Notes under the pieces: model-generated
Told to the model about the DNA's origin: nothing
The model's database searches: none
The model's input: the letters and a program-made list of their open reading frames with translations, nothing else
Translations under genes and position numbers: made by a program
Assembly (NCBI GenBank): GCA_018831055.1
Contig: JAHJRE010000232.1
Location: 1-37,891 of the forward strand
DNA: 37,891 nt
Direction: 5' to 3'
From: Bacteroidota bacterium
GTDB lineage: Bacteria; Bacteroidota; Bacteroidia; Bacteroidales; B18-G4
Shown here: positions 16,322 through 23,060 of the stretch, in pieces
Numbering within the stretch: position 1 is the first letter of the stretch
Layout: every line of letters starts with the position of its first letter

Positions 16322-16352
16322 TTTAGAAAGCAAAGTAATTTTCGTAAGTTTG
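16322..16352 (+). promoter_or_regulatory. Promoter of porT
   Basis: TTTA (16322-16325) and TAAGTTTG (16345-16352) are exactly 19 bp apart. The -7 box is a full match to TAnnTTTG and the -33 box differs at one base. This puts the transcription start near 16358 and rules out translation starts upstream of it. Confidence 0.55.
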
Positions 16353-16408
16353 CACCGGATTTTTTAAGGCATGGAAATATTTTAACACGCTTGCCGTTAG
16401 TGAGATTA

Positions 16409-17194
16409 ATGAATCGGAAAAATTTGAAGAATTTCAGGATCCCCATAGTATTGCTGTTTGTTTTAGCCCTGTCCGGGATTAATCATGTTAAAGGACAGCG
16501 TCAACCTATGAACCTCCCGGCATATGATTACTCACCGTATCATTTTGGGTTTGTTCTGGCAGTGAATCAGATGAATTTTGCATTGCAGTTAAAGGATAAT
16601 GCCTCCCTGATAACATTCGATTCGGCCATGTCTCCCGATTTTTTTGCCGATTCTGTGCGGATTATGTCGGTCACATCCAAGCCAACCCTTGGCTTCACAA
16701 TCGGTATCGTGTCAAATCTGAGGCTAGGAAAGTATTTCGATCTGCGGTTTGTTCCTTCACTGGCTTTCGGTGAACGCAGGCTCAACTATACTTTCCTGCG
16801 CTATAAGGATGATGCGGTAAGTACCGTGGAATTTGAAAAAAATATTACTTCAACGTACGTTGAATTTCCCCTGCATATTAAATATAAGTCGAAACGGCTG
16901 AATAATGTGAGAGCTTATGTAATTGCCGGAGGTAAATACGTGATTGACCTGGCGACCACCAAGGCCGATAAGGATGAAGAAAAGAACAATACACTGGTTA
17001 AATTAAACAGAAACGATTTCCTGCTGGAGGCCGGTGTAGGTTTCGATTTTTATAACGGCTGGTTCAAGTTCGGCACAGAGATCAAAATGGCTTATGGATT
17101 GACGGATATCCTCAAACGGGAAGATAACATTTATACCGAAGGAATAAAAAGTATGCGGTCGCAGATATTTCAGATTTCTTTTACCTTTGAATAG
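16409..17194 (+). CDS. porT: PorT-like outer membrane beta-barrel protein (type IX secretion)
   Basis: The 261-residue protein has a signal peptide (residues 1-29, a basic start, hydrophobic core, ending VKGQ) and then an outer-membrane beta-barrel pattern. The segment YDYSPYHFGFVLAVNQMNF after the signal peptide is typical of PorT/SprT. Later amphipathic strands (FDLRFVPSLAFGERRLNYTF, STYVEFPLHIKYKS) and a C-terminal Phe (FQISFTFE) fit a barrel. PorT is needed for type IX secretion in Porphyromonas and gliding Bacteroidota. The frame is open from 16304, but a promoter at 16322-16352 makes the ATG at 16409 the start. Three T9SS cargo genes in the window fit this call. Confidence 0.82.
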   Translation: MNRKNLKNFRIPIVLLFVLALSGINHVKGQRQPMNLPAYDYSPYHFGFVLAVNQMNFALQLKDNASLITFDSAMSPDFFADSVRIMSVTSKPTLGFTIGIVSNLRLGKYFDLRFVPSLAFGERRLNYTFLRYKDDAVSTVEFEKNITSTYVEFPLHIKYKSKRLNNVRAYVIAGGKYVIDLATTKADKDEEKNNTLVKLNRNDFLLEAGVGFDFYNGWFKFGTEIKMAYGLTDILKREDNIYTEGIKSMRSQIFQISFTFE

Positions 17195-17212
17195 AGCTTA
17201 ATAACATTGCCT

Positions 17213-17902
17213 ATGAAACCCGCATCCGGTAATCATGAATTATTAAACCACATGGTGGAGAAGGGCTGTCTGAAACAGAAAGTATATAACAATACGTGTG
17301 CGGCACAGAACCTTTTTAAAAAGACTTTCCTGGAAATGAAGAAAGATTATGAAAACGGTGATATTTCCTGTGAAACTCCCATACCTTTTGAGTTTAAAGA
17401 TAAGAGTGAGTTTGAAACCGAACTCCGTTTTGCCGGTGATGTGCTGATTTTCATGATGCATACCAATGTGTTCCAGTTCCCTCGCGATCACTTTATCCAC
17501 AATACTTCTTATGTAAAAGAAGATCCCACGCGTTCCTTTTGCGGGATGATCAGTATCTATAATTTTCTTAGTGATTCCATTCATTACAGGAGGGTGAACG
17601 ATATTGGTTACCTCATCGGGAGGGTTTTTATTAATAAGGATAGTCATTTTTACCTTGATGGAAAACGGGAACTGCGGCTGCTCCCCAATAATTTCACCGA
17701 AATGGTTTTTGATCACGAAAAAGCCAGAGTGATCGTGGAGTCTGCTATCCGTTATACTGTTGATTTCGACCTGCTGGTACCCCCTTATGACCAGGTTAAA
17801 GAGATCTCCGTTATGGAGATCATTTCGACCCTCGATACCATGACCATCAAAACCGGTAAACGCCTTGGCTTTAAATTCCAGGCCGACCAGGAAGAACTTT
17901 GA
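17213..17902 (+). CDS. Conserved-looking protein of unknown function downstream of porT
   Basis: The 229-residue protein has no signal peptide or membrane segment and no motif I recognise. It contains CGMISIYNFLSDSIHYRR (about 109-126) and an IGYLIGRVFINKDSHFYLDG segment that looks like beta strands. A Cys at residue 18 is followed by a second at 28 near the N-terminus. The ATG at 17213 is chosen over a TTG two codons upstream. It starts 18 bp after the porT stop and is probably cotranscribed with it. Element A begins 5 bp after its stop. Confidence 0.7.
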   Translation: MKPASGNHELLNHMVEKGCLKQKVYNNTCAAQNLFKKTFLEMKKDYENGDISCETPIPFEFKDKSEFETELRFAGDVLIFMMHTNVFQFPRDHFIHNTSYVKEDPTRSFCGMISIYNFLSDSIHYRRVNDIGYLIGRVFINKDSHFYLDGKRELRLLPNNFTEMVFDHEKARVIVESAIRYTVDFDLLVPPYDQVKEISVMEIISTLDTMTIKTGKRLGFKFQADQEEL

Positions 17903-17907
17903 TTTTT

Positions 17908-18036
17908 ATCAGTAGTATCAGAAATGATTAATATCAGGTTACAGCCTGTAACCTGTAACCTGCAGCCTGTAACCTGCAGCCTGTAACCAGCAGCCTGTAA
18001 CCTGCAACTTGCTGTTAATCCTCCCCGATAGTGATA
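17908..18036. repeat. Element A: heptamer core between inverted ends
   Basis: The left end contains GTATCAGAAATGATTAATATC (17915-17935, last base shared with the core) and the right end is a degenerate inverted copy (reverse complement CTATCGGGGAGGATTAA). Between them 17935-18011 is eleven heptamers in register: CAGGTTA, CAGCCTG, TAACCTG (repeated), TAACCAG and CAACTTG. The left end matches the reverse complement of the right ends of elements B and C (GAATGATTAATATC), so this is a divergent member of the same family. It lies between the stop codon of the unknown gene and the tRNA-Glu promoter. Confidence 0.65.
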
Positions 18037-18052
18037 ATTTTTAATAAACATT

Positions 18053-18082
18053 TTTGTGGATTCAAAAATTGTATTATTTTTG
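18053..18082 (+). promoter_or_regulatory. Promoter of tRNA-Glu
   Basis: TTTG (18053-18056) and TATTTTTG (18075-18082) are 18 bp apart and both match the Bacteroidota -33/-7 consensus fully. The tRNA 5' end lies 16 bp downstream of the -7 box. Confidence 0.7.
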
Positions 18083-18097
18083 CACTCCCAAAATGCC

Positions 18098-18171
18098 GGC
18101 CCGTTCGTCTAGCCAGGTCAGGACGCCAGGTTTTCATCCTGGTAACAGGGGTTCGAATCCCCTACGGGCTA
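18098..18171 (+). tRNA. tRNA-Glu (anticodon UUC)
   Basis: The 74-nt sequence folds as a cloverleaf. The acceptor stem pairs GGCCCGT (18098-18104) with ACGGGCT (18164-18170), with a G-U pair at position 1-72. The anticodon stem CCAGG/CCTGG encloses the loop TTTTCAT with anticodon TTC, and the T arm is AGGGG-TTCGAAT-CCCCT. The discriminator is A. The 3' CCA is not encoded (CTA follows), so the end must be added by nucleotidyltransferase. It has its own promoter and terminator and sits between repeat elements A and B. Confidence 0.97.
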
Positions 18172-18173
18172 CT

Positions 18174-18208
18174 AAAACCCCCCAGTGCTTTGTGCTGGGG
18201 GGTTTTTA
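18174..18208 (+). terminator. Rho-independent terminator of tRNA-Glu
   Basis: AAAACCCCCCAG (18174-18185) pairs with CTGGGGGGTTTT (18195-18206) around a 9-nt loop, and the stem runs into a T tail. It begins 2 bp after the tRNA discriminator base. The symmetrical A and T runs could let it act in both directions. Confidence 0.9.
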
Positions 18209-18210
18209 TT

Positions 18211-18371
18211 TTATATAAGTATCGGAAAACATTCACACAACGTTACAGGCGACAGGTTGCAAGCGACAACTCAATACTCATCACTCATCAACCACACTAC
18301 CTGCAACCTGCATCCTGCAACCATAGAGCAGGTAACTTGATATTAATCATTCCCGATACTCATTTTATTTT
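18211..18371. repeat. Element B: MITE-like element with heptamer core
   Basis: The left end (AAGTATCGGAAAACATT, 18217-18233) is the inverted partner of the right end (AATCATTCCCGATACTCAT, 18345-18363). The core 18242-18325 divides into twelve heptamers (GTTACAG, GCGACAG, GTTGCAA, GCGACAA, CTCATCA, TACCTGC, AACCTGC and others). The right 66 bp (18306-18371) match element C (36266-36331) at 65 positions, and the left 57 bp (18217-18273) match C (36153-36209) at 51. No transposase ORF is inside, so it would be non-autonomous. Element ends are approximate. From 18372 to 18483 nothing else is seen. Confidence 0.8.
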
Positions 18372-18483
18372 AAATTGACATTTGACCATTGAATGTCTGC
18401 AATTTTCAACCACCAATTATATGTTTATCAATGTCTTTTACTACAATTCATCAATAAAAATCGATATTTCACACGATTTAATA

Positions 18484-18816
18484 TCAATAAGTCATTATCT
18501 CCATCAATCCGTTTTTAATCACACTCAGTTGCTCTGTGCTTATTTCGCCAATCTTTTTTAACATCCTGTCTTTTGAAATTGCCCTAACCTGGAAGGTTAT
18601 GACTTCCGAATCCTGTTCAAGGTTATTGATATTGTTTTTGTTAAGGACGATACATCCTGCATAATTCTTTATTTTGGTGGTCAAAGGGCATACTATGCAA
18701 ATGTGAAGGTTATCATTCATGGTATTACCACTAATAATAACTACAGGACGTATTCCTTTTTGCTCACTCCCCTTTACAGGATTCAAATCTGTCAGGTAAA
18801 TATCCCTTTGCTTCAT
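18484..18816 (-). CDS. MazF/PemK-type toxin endoribonuclease
   Basis: The 110-residue protein matches the MazF/PemK family. It begins RDIYLTDLNPVKGSEQKGIRPVVII in pattern, with the G-x-RP-VVI strand that carries the catalytic Arg, followed by IVCPLTTKI with the conserved Thr, and FQVRAISKDRM with the substrate-binding segment. MazF toxins cut mRNA at short single-stranded sites. Its start overlaps the end of the ribbon-helix-helix antitoxin gene by 4 bp (ATGA), the usual antitoxin-first order. No recognition site can be predicted. Conserved residues are intact, so it is probably active. Confidence 0.9.
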   Translation of the reverse strand: MKQRDIYLTDLNPVKGSEQKGIRPVVIISGNTMNDNLHICIVCPLTTKIKNYAGCIVLNKNNINNLEQDSEVITFQVRAISKDRMLKKIGEISTEQLSVIKNGLMEIMTY

Positions 18817-19055
18817 TCGTCCAGGATTTTAAGATAATCCGATAAACCTTCCTCTGCCATGGTCAGCATTTCTTCATCCCTGGATGCCCTGAGAAATGAA
18901 TGTTTGTATTCAGCCTTTTTCAGTCTTTCAAAATATGACTTTAGAGCTTCTTCCAGGATCCTGTTCCTGGGTACTCCGAATTTCTTTGAATATTCATGGA
19001 TCATACTGACCAATCCTGCCGGCAATGAAGTTGTAAGTACGATGTTTCCTTTCAT
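18813..19055 (-). CDS. Ribbon-helix-helix antitoxin
   Basis: The 80-residue protein has a ribbon-helix-helix DNA-binding region: strand NIVLTTSLPAGL, helix VSMIHEYSKKFG and helix PRNRILEEALKSYFERL. A charged C-terminal tail (about 45-80) follows that would wrap the toxin. Antitoxins of this class bind MazF and repress their own promoter. The ATG at 19055 is chosen over a TTG at 19073 that lies in a -7 box. It is translationally coupled to the mazF-like gene downstream by a 4-bp overlap. Confidence 0.85.
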   Translation of the reverse strand: MKGNIVLTTSLPAGLVSMIHEYSKKFGVPRNRILEEALKSYFERLKKAEYKHSFLRASRDEEMLTMAEEGLSDYLKILDE

Positions 19056-19070
19056 AAAATGAATTTTAAA

Positions 19071-19101
19071 CAAAAATAATAAATAATTATCGTAAATAAA
19101 A
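19071..19101 (-). promoter_or_regulatory. Promoter of the toxin-antitoxin operon
   Basis: On the minus strand TTTA (19098-19101) is followed after exactly 19 bp by TATTTTTG (19071-19078). The -7 box is a full match to TAnnTTTG and the -33 box differs at one base. The antitoxin ATG lies 16 bp downstream of the -7 box. Confidence 0.45.
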
Positions 19102-19142
19102 AATATAAATAAATTTTATGAATATAGGGAGAGATGAACAGA

Positions 19143-19170
19143 AGGTTGCAGGTGGCAGGATACAAGACAA
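19143..19170. repeat. Four-unit heptamer remnant
   Basis: AGGTTGC, AGGTGGC, AGGATAC and AAGACAA follow in 7-nt register. They resemble units of the larger heptamer arrays but no inverted ends are seen. It may be a decayed relic or a chance similarity. Confidence 0.4.
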
Positions 19171-19213
19171 TGATCCATCGCATATAAAATGCAGTTCTCG
19201 AAGTAAAACAAAT

Positions 19214-19258
19214 AAAAAAAACCGGATGATAGTCTAAAAGGCTATATCCGGTTTTTTA
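19214..19258 (-). terminator. Terminator of the lipoprotein gene
   Basis: ACCGGAT (19221-19227) pairs with ATCCGGT (19246-19252), and an inner ATAG/CTAT pairing lengthens the stem. On the minus strand the hairpin is followed by a run of seven T (19214-19220), so it ends the 19271-19912 transcript. The T run on the other side would also allow plus-strand use. Confidence 0.8.
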
Positions 19259-19270
19259 TATCACCGTAAC

Positions 19271-19912
19271 TTACTTTTTCTCCATCTTCAATGGTGGTGT
19301 TTCGCTCTGCCAGTAATCGGCACGCTGAAGGTCTCCGCTGAAATCTATCTCAATGTCTCCATAAAAATTAAGACTTTTGACGGGTGTTGTGCTCATGTTA
19401 TTGTTCGGGCCCCAGTCGAGATCAAAATCATGAAGGTTCCCATTGCTGTCTTCATCGCTGATCCTCAATGAAATATGTGCCATTCCGAAATTAGCCGCTT
19501 TCATCTGGATACATTCATAAATAACCGTGTTTTCTTCAATGGGTTCAGACCAGTTCGCAGATGAAAATCTGATGCTGAATTCATCGTGACCACCTGCATC
19601 CCAGGTGAAGACTCCGTCGTATGCCCAAATCTTCCGGGGATTACCCGAAATCTCATTGTCTACTTTCAGTTCCGCTCCGGAGAATACAATACGAATCTTC
19701 GTTCCTGAAAAGGGTTCAACAGAGGCTGGTGTTATCCCTTCCCAGGTCCCGATCAGCCAATCACCTTCCCAACAAGTTCCTGATTTTGCAGTTGATTCGC
19801 TTTGGTCTTTCTCTGCTACCCGGCCTGCACAGGATATTACAGTAAATATTGTGAGCAGACATGCCAGCATCCAAAACCGTTTTGACCGCAGATTTCTGTC
19901 TTTTCTATTCAT
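19271..19912 (-). CDS. Putative lipoprotein of unknown function
   Basis: The 213-residue protein has a basic N-terminus, a hydrophobic stretch (about residues 13-27) and a lipobox-like VISCAG with Cys28 as the probable lipidated residue. The mature part is rich in Trp, Asp and Gly, with strand-like segments such as KIRIVFSGAELKVDNEI and GDIEIDFSGD that suggest a small beta protein. The segment TWEG after GDWLIG is reminiscent of lipocalin-like domains, but this is weak. No function is assigned. It is followed by its own terminator and preceded 47 bp upstream by the stop of a T9SS cargo gene. Confidence 0.75.
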   Translation of the reverse strand: MNRKDRNLRSKRFWMLACLLTIFTVISCAGRVAEKDQSESTAKSGTCWEGDWLIGTWEGITPASVEPFSGTKIRIVFSGAELKVDNEISGNPRKIWAYDGVFTWDAGGHDEFSIRFSSANWSEPIEENTVIYECIQMKAANFGMAHISLRISDEDSNGNLHDFDLDWGPNNNMSTTPVKSLNFYGDIEIDFSGDLQRADYWQSETPPLKMEKK

Positions 19913-19959
19913 AATTGGTGTTTGTATAGTGAATTTGGTTTTAATGTTTTATGATGAAC

Positions 19960-20787
19960 TTAATGTTTAATGATCAACTTTTTAGAAGATGTAACTCTGT
20001 TTTCTTCAAATGTTTGCAGGAAATATAAGCCTTCAGAAAGATTTTCGGTCGGTAGGATGACTTCCTGTTGCATAGAGGTTTTATACTCCATCACTGTTTT
20101 ACCTGTCAGGTCGATGATTCTAACCAAAGTGACGCCGGATGTGGCAGTGAATGTTAAATGCAGTCTCTTGTTTGCCGGATTAGGAAAAAATTTGAAGTTT
20201 ACTGTTGATTCATCATTTATTCCTGAAGGCGTCATGGATAACTCCAGTTTGTCGACACGGTAAAAAGAACCTGTATTCCCACCGAAAATTGATCCCAGTT
20301 GCATGGCTATAAAGCCTTCATCGGGTGTTTCTCCTGAGTCGTAGGTGATGTTAACACTGAAAGCTGTCCAGTTATCATGACTTTCGAGGGTCTTAAATCG
20401 CCCGAAACCTATCATATCTCCATTTTTCCACATACTGACATTTACCGAAAAAGTATCGTTGCCGATAATGTTTCCCTTTATATACCCATTCAGGGCCGTA
20501 TATCTTTCGCTTACAGGAAAATTCCCATCGGCAAACATGTATCCGCTCATATTGGAAGTCATGACCGGATCATACAATACAAGAAGTTCTGCTGAAAGAT
20601 TTCCTTCATAGGCATCATCACTGGGGATCACATTTAAACACTCTTCCATGGCACCGGTCTGCCATCCGTCGGGTTTCAGGATTCCACTTAGGTCGTTCCA
20701 ATCCTCAAAACCGGGACTCGGAATTTGTGATACGGCTGTTAAAGTTACTCCAGCCAACATTAAAAAAAGTAAAATTTTAGTTTTCAT
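19960..20787 (-). CDS. Exported protein with type IX sorting domain
   Basis: The 275-residue protein has a signal peptide (residues 1-20, ending AVSQ). A domain of about 170 residues follows, opening with PSPGFEDW and holding DGWQTGA, the pattern of a carbohydrate-binding-like jelly roll found in many Bacteroidota exported proteins (PCMD-like, unverified). Residues about 195-275 form a type A T9SS C-terminal domain (FFPNPANKRLHLTF, LSEGLYFLQT, KKLIIKH). It is probably secreted by the PorT-dependent system. No enzyme motif is seen. Confidence 0.85.
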   Translation of the reverse strand: MKTKILLFLMLAGVTLTAVSQIPSPGFEDWNDLSGILKPDGWQTGAMEECLNVIPSDDAYEGNLSAELLVLYDPVMTSNMSGYMFADGNFPVSERYTALNGYIKGNIIGNDTFSVNVSMWKNGDMIGFGRFKTLESHDNWTAFSVNITYDSGETPDEGFIAMQLGSIFGGNTGSFYRVDKLELSMTPSGINDESTVNFKFFPNPANKRLHLTFTATSGVTLVRIIDLTGKTVMEYKTSMQQEVILPTENLSEGLYFLQTFEENRVTSSKKLIIKH

Positions 20788-20815
20788 ACAATCAGGATTT
20801 GATTAATAAATTGGG

Positions 20816-20989
20816 TTAACTGTTATTTTTTGGGATCAAATGTTTCAGTATTTTTTTTATGGCCATGCTCTGGCTTTCCAGTTTCAGGCGTATTGTTTCA
20901 AGCTCCTTTTCCATCATTTCCCGTTTTTCCGGATCTCCTGGTTCAGTTTTCCCGTTAGCTCTGCTTGTTTTGCTTCTTTTTTGTTTCAT
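20816..20989 (-). CDS. Small charged protein, possible coiled coil
   Basis: This 57-residue ORF starts at the ATG at 20989; an upstream TTG at 21052 is less likely. It has a Lys/Arg-rich N-terminus and a heptad-like helix (MMEKELETIRLKLESQSMA) ending in ILKHLIPKNNS. No family is recognised. It lies 28 bp upstream of the T9SS cargo gene on the same strand. The composition is believable for a short coiled-coil protein, but coding status is uncertain. Confidence 0.4.
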   Translation of the reverse strand: MKQKRSKTSRANGKTEPGDPEKREMMEKELETIRLKLESQSMAIKKILKHLIPKNNS

Positions 20990-21142
20990 AACCCAGGTGT
21001 ATCCGTTTCGTAATAAGGAATCCGTGACGAAAATATACCCTGACAGGGGCAATCTCCAATTTTTACGCGATTAAGAAAGTGGTATGAACAGATTCAAAAA
21101 GTGGCAGGTTTGGTAAGTCGCTGTTATAGAATAAATTGTGCC

Positions 21143-22954
21143 TTAGAGTTGCATCAGGAATGGAATAAGATTTTCGTCGGATGAGATATTCAGTTTCTTA
21201 CGCAGACGGTATCGGGTTGATTTGATGCCTTCCTCCGATTTCATGGTAATGGAGGCTATTTCCTTAGTACTCAGATTTAGTTTAAGCAAGGCCGCAATTT
21301 TTATTTCCGATGCGGTAAGGTCTGGGCATTTCTCAAGTAATTTTTCGTAGAATTTATTATGTATGTTCTTGAAGATGGTATCAAACTCCTGCCATGAATT
21401 ATGTTGGGTGTGTAATTCTATTTCCCTGACAATGTGGTTGATTTCCTTTTCAACCATAGGATTTCCTGGTTGGATCCGGCTTAGTTCCTCAAGACGGGTG
21501 ATGATGTGACCCAGTGTTTCATTGATCCTGAGTATTTCCAGGGCTTTTGCGGCAAGTTCCCGGTTCTGGGTTTCCAGTTGTTCCTGCAGGATGATCTTTT
21601 CTTTTTCCTTTAGTGCTTCGCTTTGTTGACGTATGATGATATCCTGTTCAAAAAGTCTTTTTTGACGATTATGGGCTTGAGATTTTAAGCGGTATAACAG
21701 GAAGATCAGTATCAGCAATGTGATTAACGTAACGATGGAGATTGTGAGTAATAAGATATTCCTTCGTTGGGCTGTACTTGTCAATCGAAGGTTTTCCATT
21801 TCACCCCGCATGCTCTGTAGCCTAAAACGAGCTTCAATCTCTTTAATCGCATTTTCTTTTTTTTGGCTGTACAGGATATCACTAACTTTTTTGTGTAAAA
21901 CATTATACCGGTACGCTTCTTCGAATTCTCCTGCAGAGGCTGCCAGGCTTGAAAGGGTCTCATAGGCTTCACTGATCAGGGAATTGTTTTTTAGTTTTTC
22001 CGCGACCGCAAGGGCTTCCATGGCTTTTTCTGTTGCCTGTGCGTTCTGACCGGTACTGTTCAGTGAGCGTGCCAGCTGCAAGGTTGCATTACACCAGCCG
22101 GTCTGTTCATCCAACTCATTATAGTATACGATGGCTTTTTCAAAAGCCAGGATGGCATCTTCGAACCGGTTCATTTTGTTATAGATGGTCCCCAGGCTGT
22201 ATACAGAACTTGCTACCGGCCGGATATCTTCCGACGCAATTCTTATTTCATATCCCTTTAGGTAATAATGTAGCGCTGAGTCCAGCATTTGTTTTTCTTC
22301 ATAAGATGCTCCTATGCAGGTAAGGATAGTTGCCACGCCAAGAGGGTCGCCTGTTTTTTCCCTTATTTGCAAGGCTTCATGAAGATAAAGCAGCGCATTG
22401 CCGGGTTCCTCCAGACGGTTGTAAATGGCTCCAAGGCTGGCAAGTGCTGCAGATTTAAGGCTTTCATCCCCACTGTTTCCTGCAAGCCTGACTGCATCCT
22501 GGTATTCATCGATGGCTACAATGTAATTGCCGTTAAGATCATGTAGTGACCCGGTAGCGAAGTAATAAAAGGCCAGATTTGCGCTGTCTCCTTCTTTTAT
22601 GAGCAGATCTTTGGCTTTTGACAGATAGGTTTCGGAGAGTTGGTATTCATCTTTGTAATAATAAACTCTTCCTTGCCAAAGGAAACTTTTCGCTATACCA
22701 CCGGCATATCCAAGCTCTGTAGCCAGAGTGAGGGATTGTTGCAGATAAAGCAATGCCTTGTCGTTTTCCCGGCTGCAATAGTATTTCCCGATTTTCAGCA
22801 GAAGGTTGACCCTGAGGGTGTCATCAGGCATCCCGGTAAGTTTTTGTTCCAGGATGATTATCTGTTCTGCGTTGCCGGCCCGGCTGACAGTACAGACAAT
22901 GAATACAATGAAGATCGATAGTAGCCAACTTTTCACTGGAGACAAAATATTCAT
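21143..22954 (-). CDS. TPR-repeat membrane regulator with LuxR-type HTH
   Basis: From the ATG at 22954 the protein has 603 residues: a signal-like N-terminal helix (about 8-24), tetratricopeptide repeats over about residues 45-365, a membrane helix at about 398-422, a long charged coiled coil, and a C-terminal LuxR/GerE-like helix-turn-helix (LTASEIKIAALLKLNLSTKE and GIKSTRYRLRKKLNI). This TPR-TM-HTH layout is common in Bacteroidota. Its periplasmic TPR part is thought to sense a protein or peptide and the cytoplasmic HTH to bind DNA. The frame is open to an ATG at 23017, giving 624 residues, but the 22954 start gives a more normal signal sequence. Confidence 0.85.
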   Translation of the reverse strand: MNILSPVKSWLLSIFIVFIVCTVSRAGNAEQIIILEQKLTGMPDDTLRVNLLLKIGKYYCSRENDKALLYLQQSLTLATELGYAGGIAKSFLWQGRVYYYKDEYQLSETYLSKAKDLLIKEGDSANLAFYYFATGSLHDLNGNYIVAIDEYQDAVRLAGNSGDESLKSAALASLGAIYNRLEEPGNALLYLHEALQIREKTGDPLGVATILTCIGASYEEKQMLDSALHYYLKGYEIRIASEDIRPVASSVYSLGTIYNKMNRFEDAILAFEKAIVYYNELDEQTGWCNATLQLARSLNSTGQNAQATEKAMEALAVAEKLKNNSLISEAYETLSSLAASAGEFEEAYRYNVLHKKVSDILYSQKKENAIKEIEARFRLQSMRGEMENLRLTSTAQRRNILLLTISIVTLITLLILIFLLYRLKSQAHNRQKRLFEQDIIIRQQSEALKEKEKIILQEQLETQNRELAAKALEILRINETLGHIITRLEELSRIQPGNPMVEKEINHIVREIELHTQHNSWQEFDTIFKNIHNKFYEKLLEKCPDLTASEIKIAALLKLNLSTKEIASITMKSEEGIKSTRYRLRKKLNISSDENLIPFLMQL

Positions 22955-23060
22955 TTGCAGAAAAAACATCGAAAGGTAGTGCAAATCCGGAAATTGTACA
23001 AGGCTTGCAGGGTGCATATTATGTAAAAAACTGTGAAGAGAGCCACGGAGAAATGAAAAG

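Noticed and set aside
15900-16333. Short ORFs on both strands through the heptamer array (repeated Gln/Ala/Ser/Cys/Lys or Gly/Trp/Glu/Leu peptides)
   Set aside because: A 7-nt repeat gives a 7-residue peptide repeat in all frames when no unit contains a stop. The ORFs follow from repeat composition, have no start signals, and overlap the porT promoter region.
16304-16408. N-terminal extension of PorT
   Set aside because: It covers the promoter at 16322-16352, and the signal peptide starts at the ATG at 16409.
17243-17716. 157-aa minus-strand ORF opposite the unknown gene after porT
   Set aside because: The plus-strand frame is complete, cotranscribed with porT, and more protein-like; the minus ORF is a shadow.
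18098-18171. tRNA-Glu as an integration site for a genomic island
   Set aside because: No integrase and no repeated tRNA 3' fragment were found in the window; flanking elements are short repeats only.
17785-18378. ORFs across elements A and B and the tRNA gene (88 aa minus, 115 aa plus)
   Set aside because: They run through repeat DNA, a tRNA and a terminator and have no family resemblance.
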